Positions 12,501 through 24,500 of a stretch of DNA of 36,567 nucleotides are shown in pieces. The notes beneath the pieces were generated by a model. That model worked only from the letters and a program-made list of their open reading frames with translations, was not told the DNA's origin and did not search any database. Positions within the stretch are counted from its first letter, which is position 1. The number at the start of each line of letters is the position of its first letter. The stretch is from Mnemiopsis leidyi (Eukaryota; Ctenophora; Tentaculata; Lobata; Bolinopsidae). The translations under genes and the position numbers were made by a program. The DNA lies in NCBI GenBank assembly GCA_000226015.1, contig JH152693.1, positions 186,623 through 223,189 of the forward strand, given 5' to 3'.

Positions 12501-15500
12501 GTGTTATAGAGCTGATGCAGATATTCCCACCTCACACTCTTACTAAGTGGAAAAACAAACTCCTCTCCATCCTCAGGTTTAATTGTAGCTAAATAGCTTG
12601 TCACTGCCCTAGCTACAGTATATGTACTATAAGTGCAGTCCTCAGGGTTTTGAATACTGTAGGTACATCTTCTGTACATGTAAAACCATTAAATGACAAC
12701 GGCTGAGTTAAATTAACAAAATTATGCCTATTCTTAAATTATCTATGATCTGAATAGAACAAATATTTGCTCTATGTAAGTTCACGATATTCAACCCCCT
12801 AGGAACGGTTTGCACTGTTCTGACCTGGTGGTGAGACACGACGCTCTTACAGCTTGGGACACATTTGTGAGGGTCAGCGAGAAGAAGTGTGTCGGTCCCT
12901 TAGTGGGGGAGATAGTGGCAGTTCTTCTTCCACACCTGCAGACTTTTCCTTCTCAAGTAAGCACCTTCCCTTCTCAAGTAAGCGCCTTCCCTTCTCAAGT
13001 AAGCACCTTCCCCTCTCAAGTAAGCACCTTCTCTAAGTCTCAAGTAAGTTTAAACTTGTCACGTTCTGGATTTCTAGGTTCCTTTTGGCAAACGGACTGG
13101 ATACGCATACTTTAAAAAAAGGGGGAATTGAAGAGAGAGTGTTAGCTGTATCGTGAAGATAGTTTTCCATTGTGATGGATATTGTTTTAATACGGTACCC
13201 ATCCAGGTTGTACAAACAGTGAGATATCTCCTTCCCGAGAACGAGAGGTGGAATGAGATAAAGGATTACGTAGGAGATATTGGATGGTTAACTATCCCTG
13301 ATCATCCGGATCTGGCCGATGTAAAAACTAAGCTACATTTGCATGGTAAGACTTTTAACTGTTAACATTAAGTTACTTAGAATAAATGCGTTTTAAAAGG
13401 ATACGGCACCGGGGATTCCCAGGCGGTCACCCATCCAAGTACTAACCCGGCCTGCAGTTGCTTAACTTCCGAGATCGAACGAGATCGGGTGTATTCAACC
13501 GAGTATGGCCGTATCCAACAGACAGGCTATTGTCTCGGCTTACACCTACACATTTATGAATGTCGATCACGACTTTATTTAAGGTGAAACATTTCTTACT
13601 CTGATAAACTAACGAATTCTAGTATTAAAATATGTTGTAATGTAAGATCTAACGTCATATACCAGTAAATGCAGGCCGAGTGGGGGACACTATGACAGAG
13701 GAATGGTTCAAGGAGTGTCTCAAGTCTCACATAGCTGGTGTCACCGCTGAGAGCTCCGAAGTTCGGTCTCACTCCCTCACATCTCTACAGCTCCTACTTC
13801 ACAACAACCAGAAAATCATCAACCTCATGGTCCTTGGTGAGTATACTAATGATTTTAAATACTAATGGTTTAACGTCTACAAAAGTTTCGACCTATATAC
13901 TATCTCTTCCGTTTGACTTAGCCGAATGGACTTGAAACAGGGATTGAATGCTTAATCTTCATAAGGAGGATCCGCTGCTTTGAGACGGCGAGTCTTCCTT
14001 GAAGCCCCTGTAGAACTAAAACATTGCAAAAACCAAAGGAATCTGGTGAAACAAATCAAAAAAAGTGCAAAATTCCCATGAGCAATTTACGGGGCCGTCA
14101 GATCGCAGTAATGTTACAGGGAGTAAGATAGTTTCCGCTTTGCCTCGCTAGTTTTTTAGCAACTTAATTTCCAGGTAGAGAGACGGTCGATAAGGTGATA
14201 ACGGAACTTATCAGTACTCTGTTGTGTGAAGTGAGGGATCCAGATCCAGACATTAGAATACTAGCTTGTACCTGTTTGGGTAAGTAGGTATCAGCGTCTG
14301 ATAGCGAGCTTGCTATAGTAGCTAGCTATCTATATAATAGTTGCTAGCAATATATATTAGCTAGCCAACTATAGTAGCTAACTAACTACAGCTAAATTTC
14401 TAAGCTTTAGTAGCTAAATAACTAAACTATAACAGCTTTCTAACTATAGAAGCTCTCCTCAACGTCAAGTATCACAATAAATTTACCAACCCATCTCATT
14501 GCTGTCAGTTTTAATTACACAGTAAATCTAACATTCAGAGAATTAAGTAACTGGTTAGCTGTAGCCTTCATATTCAGCTCACTTATAAATCTTGACAAAC
14601 CTGTACAGGAGAGGTAGGTGCTATAGACGGTGGTCTACTCGGCTCAGTCATCTCTACCGAAACTTCCCAACACAAAGTTTACATGGAGGGGATAGAGGAC
14701 GAGAAGTTCGGGCCGGATCTTCTTATCGTCCTCTCTAAAGGGTACCGCAACAGTGCAGACCAGCTAACGGAAGACAAGTTCGCCTTTGCTATACAAGAAG
14801 TGCTTTCCGCCTACCGACAGTGTGGAGACCAGCTATTTAAGAAGTTTGGGGAGAAGTTTGACGAGAGTGTGATGGAGATACTGGAACCTCATATTAATTC
14901 CAGGTGAGTGGAGGACATTTTTATATCATGTTTTACAGTTCGAGTAATTATTGTAGAGTAATGTAATAAAAGTGATTCAGATACAACAATATTGTGGCGT
15001 ATGGAGCCCAACCTGACACACACATTTATCACTTCCCCCACTTCCCCCACTAATCTACTATCCCACTAATCCCACTGACCCACTTCCCCACTTATCCCTC
15101 TTCCCCCACTTCCCCACTTATCCCACTCACCCAGGTACATACTGAACCCACACAACGAGCCGAGCAGGGCAAGTCCTGTCTTCAGGAGCGAGAAGATTAC
15201 AACGTTTGAAGAGTGGTTGTCAAGTTGGACTAGCATTCTGTTGCAGCTAGTTGTAGAAGGAGAGAGTGACAAGTTATCTTCCCTCCTTATTGGTCCTCTC
15301 AAGATTATCACCTCTACTCAAACTGGTAATTTCCACACTGCATGGTTCAAATCAAACTTTTGAAACATTACATTATACATTATTTCTATTGATGACCAAT
15401 GGCGACCAAGCCAGTTACCACATTATGTAAGTAGTAGTTACCTGTAGTGAGGACTTGTAGTAAATATGTACATGATCTATTTCAGATACACTCCAGTTCC

Positions 15501-18500
15501 TCCTCCCAATACTGGTCCTACAAATCCTCCTGAAAGGAAGCTCCTCAGCAGTAGATCTAGTACTTACTGAGATACAGGCTGTTCTCTACTCCACCCAGAG
15601 TAGCACTGTAAGTTTGTAGACTGTAGAGGCAGAGTAGCATTGTAAGTTTGTAATGGCAGATCGTTAAATTGGTGAATCAAGATGTGTTCTTGAGAATCTT
15701 GATTCAGCTTATATTCTTAGATTTGAACAAACCTCACTGCCTGATCAAATATAAACGCCCTTGTATTAGAGTGTCGGAGAAATATGAGTATTGAGATATA
15801 AAATTATAACCACAAGTGACAAGACAATCTACTTCAGGTATTATGTGATGTGACGAGGTTAATAGCACAGACTGTCTTCTCTCTTATTGACTACATCGTG
15901 ATATGGATCAACAAGAAACGTAAAATTACTCCTAAAGGTGAGGAACTCTTGAGTCTAGAAACTAAACAAGAGACTTAACTAGAGACTAAACTCTAGAAAC
16001 TACACGGCATTGTTGTACTAAAGTACTAATTGCTGAATGTTTGAATACCAGCTCAATAAATTAAAGTGAGAATTTATGTGACTGACAATTTAACGACTAT
16101 GATCTTTGTCCGATCCCTGAGATCTCAAACTATCTACCCAGGGAAAAGTGAGCTACTTACTCGAGTACAGACGACTCTGAACAAGATCTCCAAACAAGTA
16201 ATATCAGTGTCTGCCTTTAACTGCGGAGCTTACAATCGAGCTCTCATGTACTTGGAGTACAAAAACAAGATTACTGATCAGGTTTCATTCTTGTTGCTCC
16301 TTCAAGTTGTCGATTTTGTCCCGGGTCTTTTTCCCCAGTAAATTACATTTTGACGGATAGTTATCTATTTCTTATTCGTCCCTGTCCATTATACCAAGTA
16401 GATCTAAAATTGACACCTAGCAACTGAAGGAATTTTCTGCTGCGGTTTACACTATATTCCATAGGGAGACTGGGAGTTACTGCAGATGATATACGTGAAG
16501 ATGAGTGAATTTGACGGTGTTGCCGGGGTAACGGCTTCTCGCAACACCCCTGCCTCTCTCAAAGAACAGATTCAGGGTCAGTTTCATGCTTTATTTATAC
16601 TTCATTTATACTTCATTTATACTTCATTTTAATACTTCAGTGTCATACTTCATTTATACTTCATTTATACTTCATTTTCATACTTCATTTATACTTCAGT
16701 TTCATACTTCATTTATACTTCAATTATACTTCATTTATACTTCATTTTAATACTTCAGTGTCATACTTCATTTACTTCAGTGTCATACTTCATTTATACT
16801 TAATTTACTTCAGGTTCAGTTCTAACGATTATAATTTGTCCATTTTCCACTCGTTGTACATTGTTTTACAACAGCGCTAATCAGTCGCTAGCCTCGCACT
16901 TTATCCAGACAACCGAAATTATACGCATTTGCCTGGTATATAAACAGAAGTTGCAAGGTTAAGTAGGTTACTAGGTTCTCCTAAGGTACTGAAGTAGTAC
17001 CCGACAACTCAATATTACGTTACAACCCCTCAGCACTGGAGACTGAAGGCAGGCTGCAAGAAACTCCGCCCATGTACGAACAGGGGATAACTCAGTTTCC
17101 GGACGACAATTTCTTTATTCAGGGGAAGTTGAAACAGCTACTGCACACTGGCCTGGTGAGAATGAATTTGTTACTTGTCAAGTTTTTGGTGTGATTTGTT
17201 GGCAGATCCAAAGCTTATTCAACTTAAGCTTTTTAATTGTAGGGCAACCCCCCTACAAATTTTAGGACAATTTAAAATGTCCTGTAATTGACATTGCATT
17301 ATATGTAGTAGTTTGGCCTAGCGATATATCGTCTCACAATGTAGTAGTACGACTCTGACATATCCTTTTCAGCACACTACACTACTTGGAGTTGTTAACG
17401 ATAGGATAAAAGAAAACTCCACTTTGACACGTGACTTAAACGAGTTTAGAGTTCAAGCAGCGTGGTCCCTCGCCAGGTCGGTGCTGTTTATTGAGTTACT
17501 TACCAACATGCCATCTATAGTCTGATACCGGCTCCCTTCTAGCAAAGTGCGATTTTAAATCTTGCCTTGCTTATAGTATATACTGGAATCATTATAAACA
17601 TTCCATCACAGATTTAATCCCTGCTTTACACAGATGGGACCTAGTTGAAGAGTACATCAGTTCCACGCCACAAGACACCTCCTGGGCAGTAGGAGTCGGC
17701 AGGCAGCTCCATTCTGCGCGGCTGCGCGACAAGGAAGCTTTCGACTCTGCAATACGCGCTCTGCGAAATGAGCAGCTCATACCTCTGTCTGGTATTTCGC
17801 ATTTACGCTGGTTTTTTGAGATTGTAAAGTAAACCAGTTTGAAAAAGCTAAAATATGCAAGGTAATTTGTACTTATATCTTTCAAGCACACAGAATTGGA
17901 AAGTAAGTATTGAATTAATTTATATCACTCTAAAGTCTCACGATAAACCATTCCTGCAGTCGCTGTTATGGAGGGTGGTTGCTACGAGCGTTGCTATGAC
18001 AACGTACTCAACCTGCACATGTTGCGAGACATTGAGGAGTGGGCTAACTCTCTTATCTTTAACCAGTCTTCTTGTTCAGATGCTGACATCATCAATAAGA
18101 GCAGAGAGGTTTGTGTATTTTAAGATAAATGCATATTTTAATTAACTGTCTTATGTTTAGTCTTACTTGAAATTCTCAGTTCGATTCCCAGATCCGCCAA
18201 TCCTAGAGGAGTGCGCTAAGTGCATTGGCCTATGCAATCTTCTTCGATCTACTCAGCCGAATGACCGGGAAACCGTGATTGAGGGTTAAATGAGGAGGGT
18301 CTAGAATCTATCCTGGGTACAGGTGTAACAAATACAAATACAAATACAAAATCTATTTACGTGTTGTAACACATCATCATAGAAACTCTTTCTTCTCAGT
18401 TTGAGAGCAGAATGGCAGTCATACAGGACGGTTGGCGAACTCGGGAGCCGGTTTTCAACTTGCAGCGCGCGCTGCTGCGCTTAGTGTGTGATGATAAGAC

Positions 18501-21500
18501 ACAGGGTACAGTAAACAGAGATTTAGGGACGAGTTGGTTGAACAGTGCTACCCTTGCTAGGTATGTGGTATCTTGATGTGTGCATTTATAAAAGTTAGCT
18601 ATCAGAACTACTGGTGTCTATACTGATTGAATGTATACTTGCTATAACTGTAGAGCTGTACGCTATAACGTTATCACGTGGTCATTTAGGAAGAGATGCT
18701 AATACCGTGTTGTGACAGTGCTCTACAGAATGCCAGTCTTTACACCCCTCCTAAGTTCAAGGTAATTACTTAACCCCATATTTTGTTTATAAGGATCTCA
18801 CTGCTTTCTGCGTAGTTGACATACNNNNNNNNNNAAACGTTAGCATAAACTGTTGAATGTGATAAGTGCTGAATACTGCTACTGTATATTTCGCTGCATT
18901 AGATATTGGTATTTGATATAGTAAGATTCACTTTCAATCAAATATTCGAGAATTATTATAATTCTCGAATATTTGTTGACCAACTTAATTTCATAATCAT
19001 ATCACCAATTGTCAACAATTAGTGATATGCAATTAAGTTGGTCAACAAATGGGTAAAGTAGCCCAAGAACTGAGAAGCACCATACAATTAGAGCTTCGTA
19101 CCAATAGAGAAATAAACTGGGTGCTTGGATGAGAAGTACTTCAAACTAATTGAGATTTGAATTAATCACGTGCAAATTGGAAACTGCGTGACACGATCAG
19201 ACTACATTAAGGCTAGAATATTTGCTCAAAGTACATCTGATACTGTTACACAACTTTGCATTGCTATCGAGATTTGTTTGTGCTTGCGAGTGATGGTTGG
19301 TGCTTTAATTCTTTACTCCTGTTTAGTGTTTGCCGATTCACCGTACGTTTTTTAGAAAAAACGTAAATCCAAACTCAAAAAACGAAAAAACGAAGCAAAC
19401 TCAAAAAACGCAAAATACGTATTTTGCAACCCTGGCTATCAGAACTACTGGTGTCTATACTGATTGAATGTATACTTGCTATAACTGTAGAGCTGTACGC
19501 TATAACGTTATCACGTGATCATTTAGAAAGGAGATGCTAATACCGTGTTGTGACAGTGCTCTACAGAATGCCAGTCTTTACACCCCTCCTAAGTTCAAGG
19601 TAATTACTTAACCCCATATTTTGTTTTATAAGGATCTCACTGCTTTCTGCGTAGTTGACATACATGCAACTTAAAACATAGTAAAACTGTAAACCCTTAG
19701 ATCGAGCGTGCACGTTGGTTGTGGGATAAAAACTCAAAAGAAGAAGCCATGACCCTGCTAGGGAGTTATCTGTCGGAGATCAAGAGGTCACCTGACCTTA
19801 TAACGGGGAGAGCTCGAGCCGAGGCAAACTTGCTGTACGCTAATTGGAGGGAGCTCACTTCTTATTACGATTCTGAGGATATTCAGCAGCTTTTCTTGAA
19901 GGTTACTTTGTTTATATTTGTGTAGTATTTCTCTAATTCGCAAAATTGTCAATGAGACACTTTCACTGGCTAGTGGCTGGTGTCGGAAAATGTAGTCCTT
20001 AAGGGTTTTTAGATGGTCGCGTTTCGGGATTTAAACGGTTATAAACTGATCATTACTAACTAACTTCTTTCCCAGGTGACTGATCTAGATCCCAGTTGGG
20101 AAGAAGCCCAATTTAACTGTGCTAACTATTACTACAAGTGGAGCAAGGCAGTCAACCCTGGTTTCAAACAAACCATGATGCCTCATGTTATCAAACATTA
20201 CGGAGAATCTCTGAAGTATGGATCTAACAACATCTTCCAGAGTTTACCAAGACTACTTACAACTTGGTTTGATCTTGAAGGTTTGAACTGATACCTCTTT
20301 ACGTAGCACAACAAGAGAAGTACTTTTGTATTTGATGCGTACATTTCCCGTCCACAAGTAATGAAGGACATGTACGGCGCGCACGCCGAAGGTATCTTAT
20401 GCAGGAGGGTTAGCGCAAAATGCACGCGTTTTTCCCGCCATTTTCATACAACATTTCTATTTTGGTGGGTAAAACATTTCATGATTTGTTTGCTTAGTGA
20501 AGCCTTCTCCCCTATCGTTTGCAGTGTAGCTGTTCTTTTGAAATCTTATCCACACGGTGTGCGTGTTACCGAACATGCCCGATCATGCCAAGAATTGTGG
20601 GAACAGAGAGTGCTATTCCAGCAGGATTTGTACAGCAGAATTTGTTCAGTCCTGGCTCCTGCCGATAAGTTTTAGCGCTCTTCTGTAAGGCTATGACTGT
20701 TCAATGATTGGTTTGCTGTTTCGCTGTCTGGGCTTGCAGTTAAAATGAAAACGCGTATTTTCAGGATCAGACACTGGACACAGTGCATCTCAAGCTCAGA
20801 TGTCAATGTCTCAAGCTGCTCATAGGCCCAACTGTGTACAACAAGCTAACAAGTACAGACAGTTATAGTTTTAGATTGAATTTTTATCGTACTTTAAAAT
20901 AGACCTCGAGAAGGAATTAGAAAATCCGATGCTTTAAAGCAATAAAGTGAGGATCTCTGATCGGTATTCTGTGTAACTTTTCAGGCACATAGACGATCTG
21001 ACAAAGAAACTACCGACCTACCAATGGCTCACTGCATTGTCTCAGATATTATCTCGGATATGTCATCCATCACCTTCCGTAAGTTCTAAGAAATGAAACT
21101 TTATTTACGTGTTGTATGTTGATTTGATTTTATATTGTTGATCAATGGGCTGCATATATCTTGATTAAGGAATGGCATAGAGTATTCTGATTAGGGTGTT
21201 TTGCTGGGGTAGTGTTGTTTAGATATCAATTACATGGCTGAGACAAGTCAAATATGCAGGTTTGAAATAAAAGGGTAATCATAAAAATAGGAGTATCTTA
21301 TTAAACTGTACAATTATTCAAAATTAATCAACAATTCACAAATCTCTAAAACAATGTTTCAAAACCTTGGGGCTTGCCATCAAGCCAATTATATCATTGG
21401 TTCACAATAGGGTAATCTCAAACTAGAATTTGGGGATTTTATATGTCAACTAGTCCAATTAAATTGATCAACTGTTATTGATCGAGTTTTTGTGAAGTCT

Positions 21501-24500
21501 TCTCAGGGACGAAATAACTGATTTGACAACGCCCTTCATCTGACCTCTCCTTTTGCGACTTGTCGGACGACGGGAGGAGCTAACTGCTTTAGTATTCGAA
21601 CTCAGGTTCCTAGCTGCTACGTGAGAAGACGATACTGGGGTAGATCTGAAGACATGGTCGTCCTCCAAGCTCTGACACAGATTAGGGTATCTGTTCTGCA
21701 GTGAGCACTCTGAGTCCTGGATCAGGATTGAAGGTTCTAGAGAACAGTTTTCCGAGCACCAGCTGTCTGGCTCCGAGTTGTCAAGGTCAGAAATACAACT
21801 TCCCTCCAGGATGAAAGTAAGAAAACCGATCTTGGTGTAGGAAGTTTCCAACGAGTCCTCGCTGTCGACCGAGTGAAACAGTGTTCGGCAGGACACATCT
21901 ACTGTGTGTATTCTGAAGATGGGGGTAGAAGGTTTGACAGGACTGGGAAGAGAGCTGGAGTTGGGGAGTTGGTAGTGAGCGGAGTTAGGTGTTTGTTTGA
22001 TGGGAGAGGAGCAGAATTGGGGGCAGGGAAAGTGGGAGCTCATATCAGTTGTTGAAAAAATGAAAAGTAGTACGGTTCACCAAGAGTTAAGGTTTGAAGG
22101 CGTGAAAAACGTAATACAATTGTGGATCGAAATGCTTTTTATACAGATCGTGCTCATTCGATCCCGCCTACCCAATAATTAGACAGGGCTTGTCAAATGA
22201 CGTAGGTCTATCCAACCTGCTGATTAGACGACGTCACGTAAATGTAAGAGACTTTCAATGTCACGTGCAGACCACGTGATCTCACAAACTAGAACTCTCA
22301 CACTTAGTTACCCTGGTGATACGTAATTGCAGGCTCGGTCTCACGTGACCACTGCTTGGCGAGAAGTCTCACGCTTTGTTTTGTTAATTAATTATCTTTA
22401 TACTAGTGTCTTGGCCTGTGACTTGTAATCTGAACTCTGTTTGAAATTGGAGGTTGATAGCATGTGAGAATTCCAAGCCCAGCCTAATTAGAAGTTGTGA
22501 GATTTGCTTTTCGTGCGGAGTAGGCTGGATCAAATGAAGACGTGTGTATAAAGGGCGGAAGCCTTATCTATATCGTATCATATCCATTATTCTGAGGACC
22601 TAATACACATTGTCAAACTACTACGTTTTCAACTACTGATATGTCAAATGAGATGTTCTCCCTCTTTCCCTGCCCCCAATTCTCCTCCTCTCCTATCAAA
22701 AAAACACCTAACTCCGCTCACTACCAACTCCACAACTCCAGCTCTCTTCCCAGTCCTGTCAAACCTTCTACCCCCCTCTTCAGAATACACACAGTAGATG
22801 TGTCCTGCCGAACACTGTTTCACTCGGTCGACAGTGAGGACTCGTTGGAAACTTCCTACACCAAGATCGGTTTTCTTACTTTCATCCTGGAGGGAAGTTG
22901 TATTTCTGACCTTGACAACTCGGAGACAGATAGCTGGTGCTCGGAAAACTACTCTCTAGAACCTTCAATCCTGGTCCAGGACTCAGAGTGCTCACTGCAG
23001 AATAGATACCCTCATCTGTGTCAGAGCTTGGAGGACGACCATGTTTTCAGATCTACCCCAGCATCGTCATCTCACGTAGCAGCTAGGAACCTGAGCTCGA
23101 ATACTAGAGCAGTTAAGTCCTCCCGTCATCCAACAAAGAGACGTCAGATGAGGGGCGTTGTTAAATCTGTTATTTCATCACTAAGAAAGCTAAACCAACG
23201 TCAAAGACTTGGTAATTGACAGAACCAATTCTTTGTTAGTTTTTTAGGACATGTTTGCTTAAACATGTTTTTTTATATTTGATACAATGTATCAATTTGG
23301 AGTGTTAGTAAACGTATTTAATTAATATATTTGCTATTTTAAGTGTCTACTTACTTGTGTTCTCGTTTAGTTTTTGGATTGTCGGCTAGTAATTCAGGAT
23401 TGAGAAACAGTTTACTAATAAACTTATGTTTGTTATGGGTGTCAGACGTTAGTAGCTACTTCTTAAACAAAGAAAAATTCGTATGATTAGTTCATTTCAG
23501 TAAAAAGTAATATGACTTGAGTAGAGTACCCAGAACCACGGCAAATTCTAGAAGAAATATTTTACAAAAAAAGAATAATCTGATAGAATCATCAAAACAC
23601 TTTGTCAAAATGCTCTATACTAGAAAGCTAGAAGCTTAAGAATCCTTGCGACACCAAGATGAACTATTGGGTAGGTAAAGGTTTTAGGACGAGAAACCAT
23701 AGAGTTCAAGATCCCTGTGGCACACTCCTCTTTGTCCCCCACCATCCAGTCAGGTAAGGAGAAGAGTGGCATCCTATCTCCCGCATCTACCTCCCCTAAC
23801 GCACCAATCGTCAAGGAAACTGCTGATTTCTTCTGCTTTAGCTCTTGCTGGAGGCTGTAGAAGAAGCCATTAAGAGCGTGTTTGGAGGCAGAGAGGACTG
23901 AAAGGCCTGCTTTTGAAACCTCGCCCAGGGCAGAGGATGCTACAAATATGTGTCCCTTGCTTTGTTCTAGATGAGGCATTGCTTTAAGCGCTATCTCGAT
24001 GGAGCTAAGAACGTTTACATTGAAAGTTCTCTCAACAAACTTGTGGTCAATAGGACGTCCACCCTTCACAAGATATCCCCTAGCCAGCTCCTCCTGATTC
24101 AGTACCAAATAGTCAAGCCCTCCCAACTTCTCCACTGCTTTGTCCACCAGAACATGTCCGCTCGTTACCTCCCCGAAGTCGAAAGAAAGAATCTCCACCT
24201 GAGGACTCCCCAACCTTAGCGCCTCCTCGCGTACTCCCCTCAGCAAGGTAAAAGTCTGTGCGCTGATCTGGAGCTGTGCCTGAGCACTCTCGTTAGCCTT
24301 GTCACTGTCTGTGTAGGACTGGGAGAGGGTAAGCTTGTTGCTGAGGGTCTCAGAGCGCCCTGTCCTGGTAACTAGAAGGAGTTTAGCGCCGTGAGCAGCC
24401 AGCTTGTAGGCCAGCTGTTCCCCCACCCCGGAACTAGCGTGACACAGCAGGACTACCTTGTTGCGGAGAGAGCTGGAGTATTGGGGGTCGGAGAGGGGGC

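Larger units (their letters stand above)
11997..15937 (+). other. ATR: ATR exons, UME region and C-terminal HEAT block (10 exons)
   Basis: Exons 11997-12189, 12393-12576, 12803-12956, 13207-13345, 13675-13836, 14175-14279, 14609-14903, 15135-15325, 15486-15607, 15838-15937. [13 protein letters not shown] and [12 protein letters not shown] mark the UME region (human YLQPKLLGILAFF and VALLPLIHIQPKE). [13 protein letters not shown] matches human VREILEPHLNTRY. The start at 11997 follows an unusual CAG/GTAAGT string that looks like a donor but must be read as acceptor plus exon to keep phase and homology. The end of exon 12803-12956 lies inside a 21-bp repeat with five donor sites. Confidence 0.9.

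Noticed and set aside
18690..18761. Second ATR exon as a true alternative exon
   Set aside because: One base short, stop after three codons, and located at the edge of an N gap.
20361..20675. 104-codon open frame on the plus strand
   Set aside because: Lies in an ATR intron, shows no family features, and is not needed by any splice chain.
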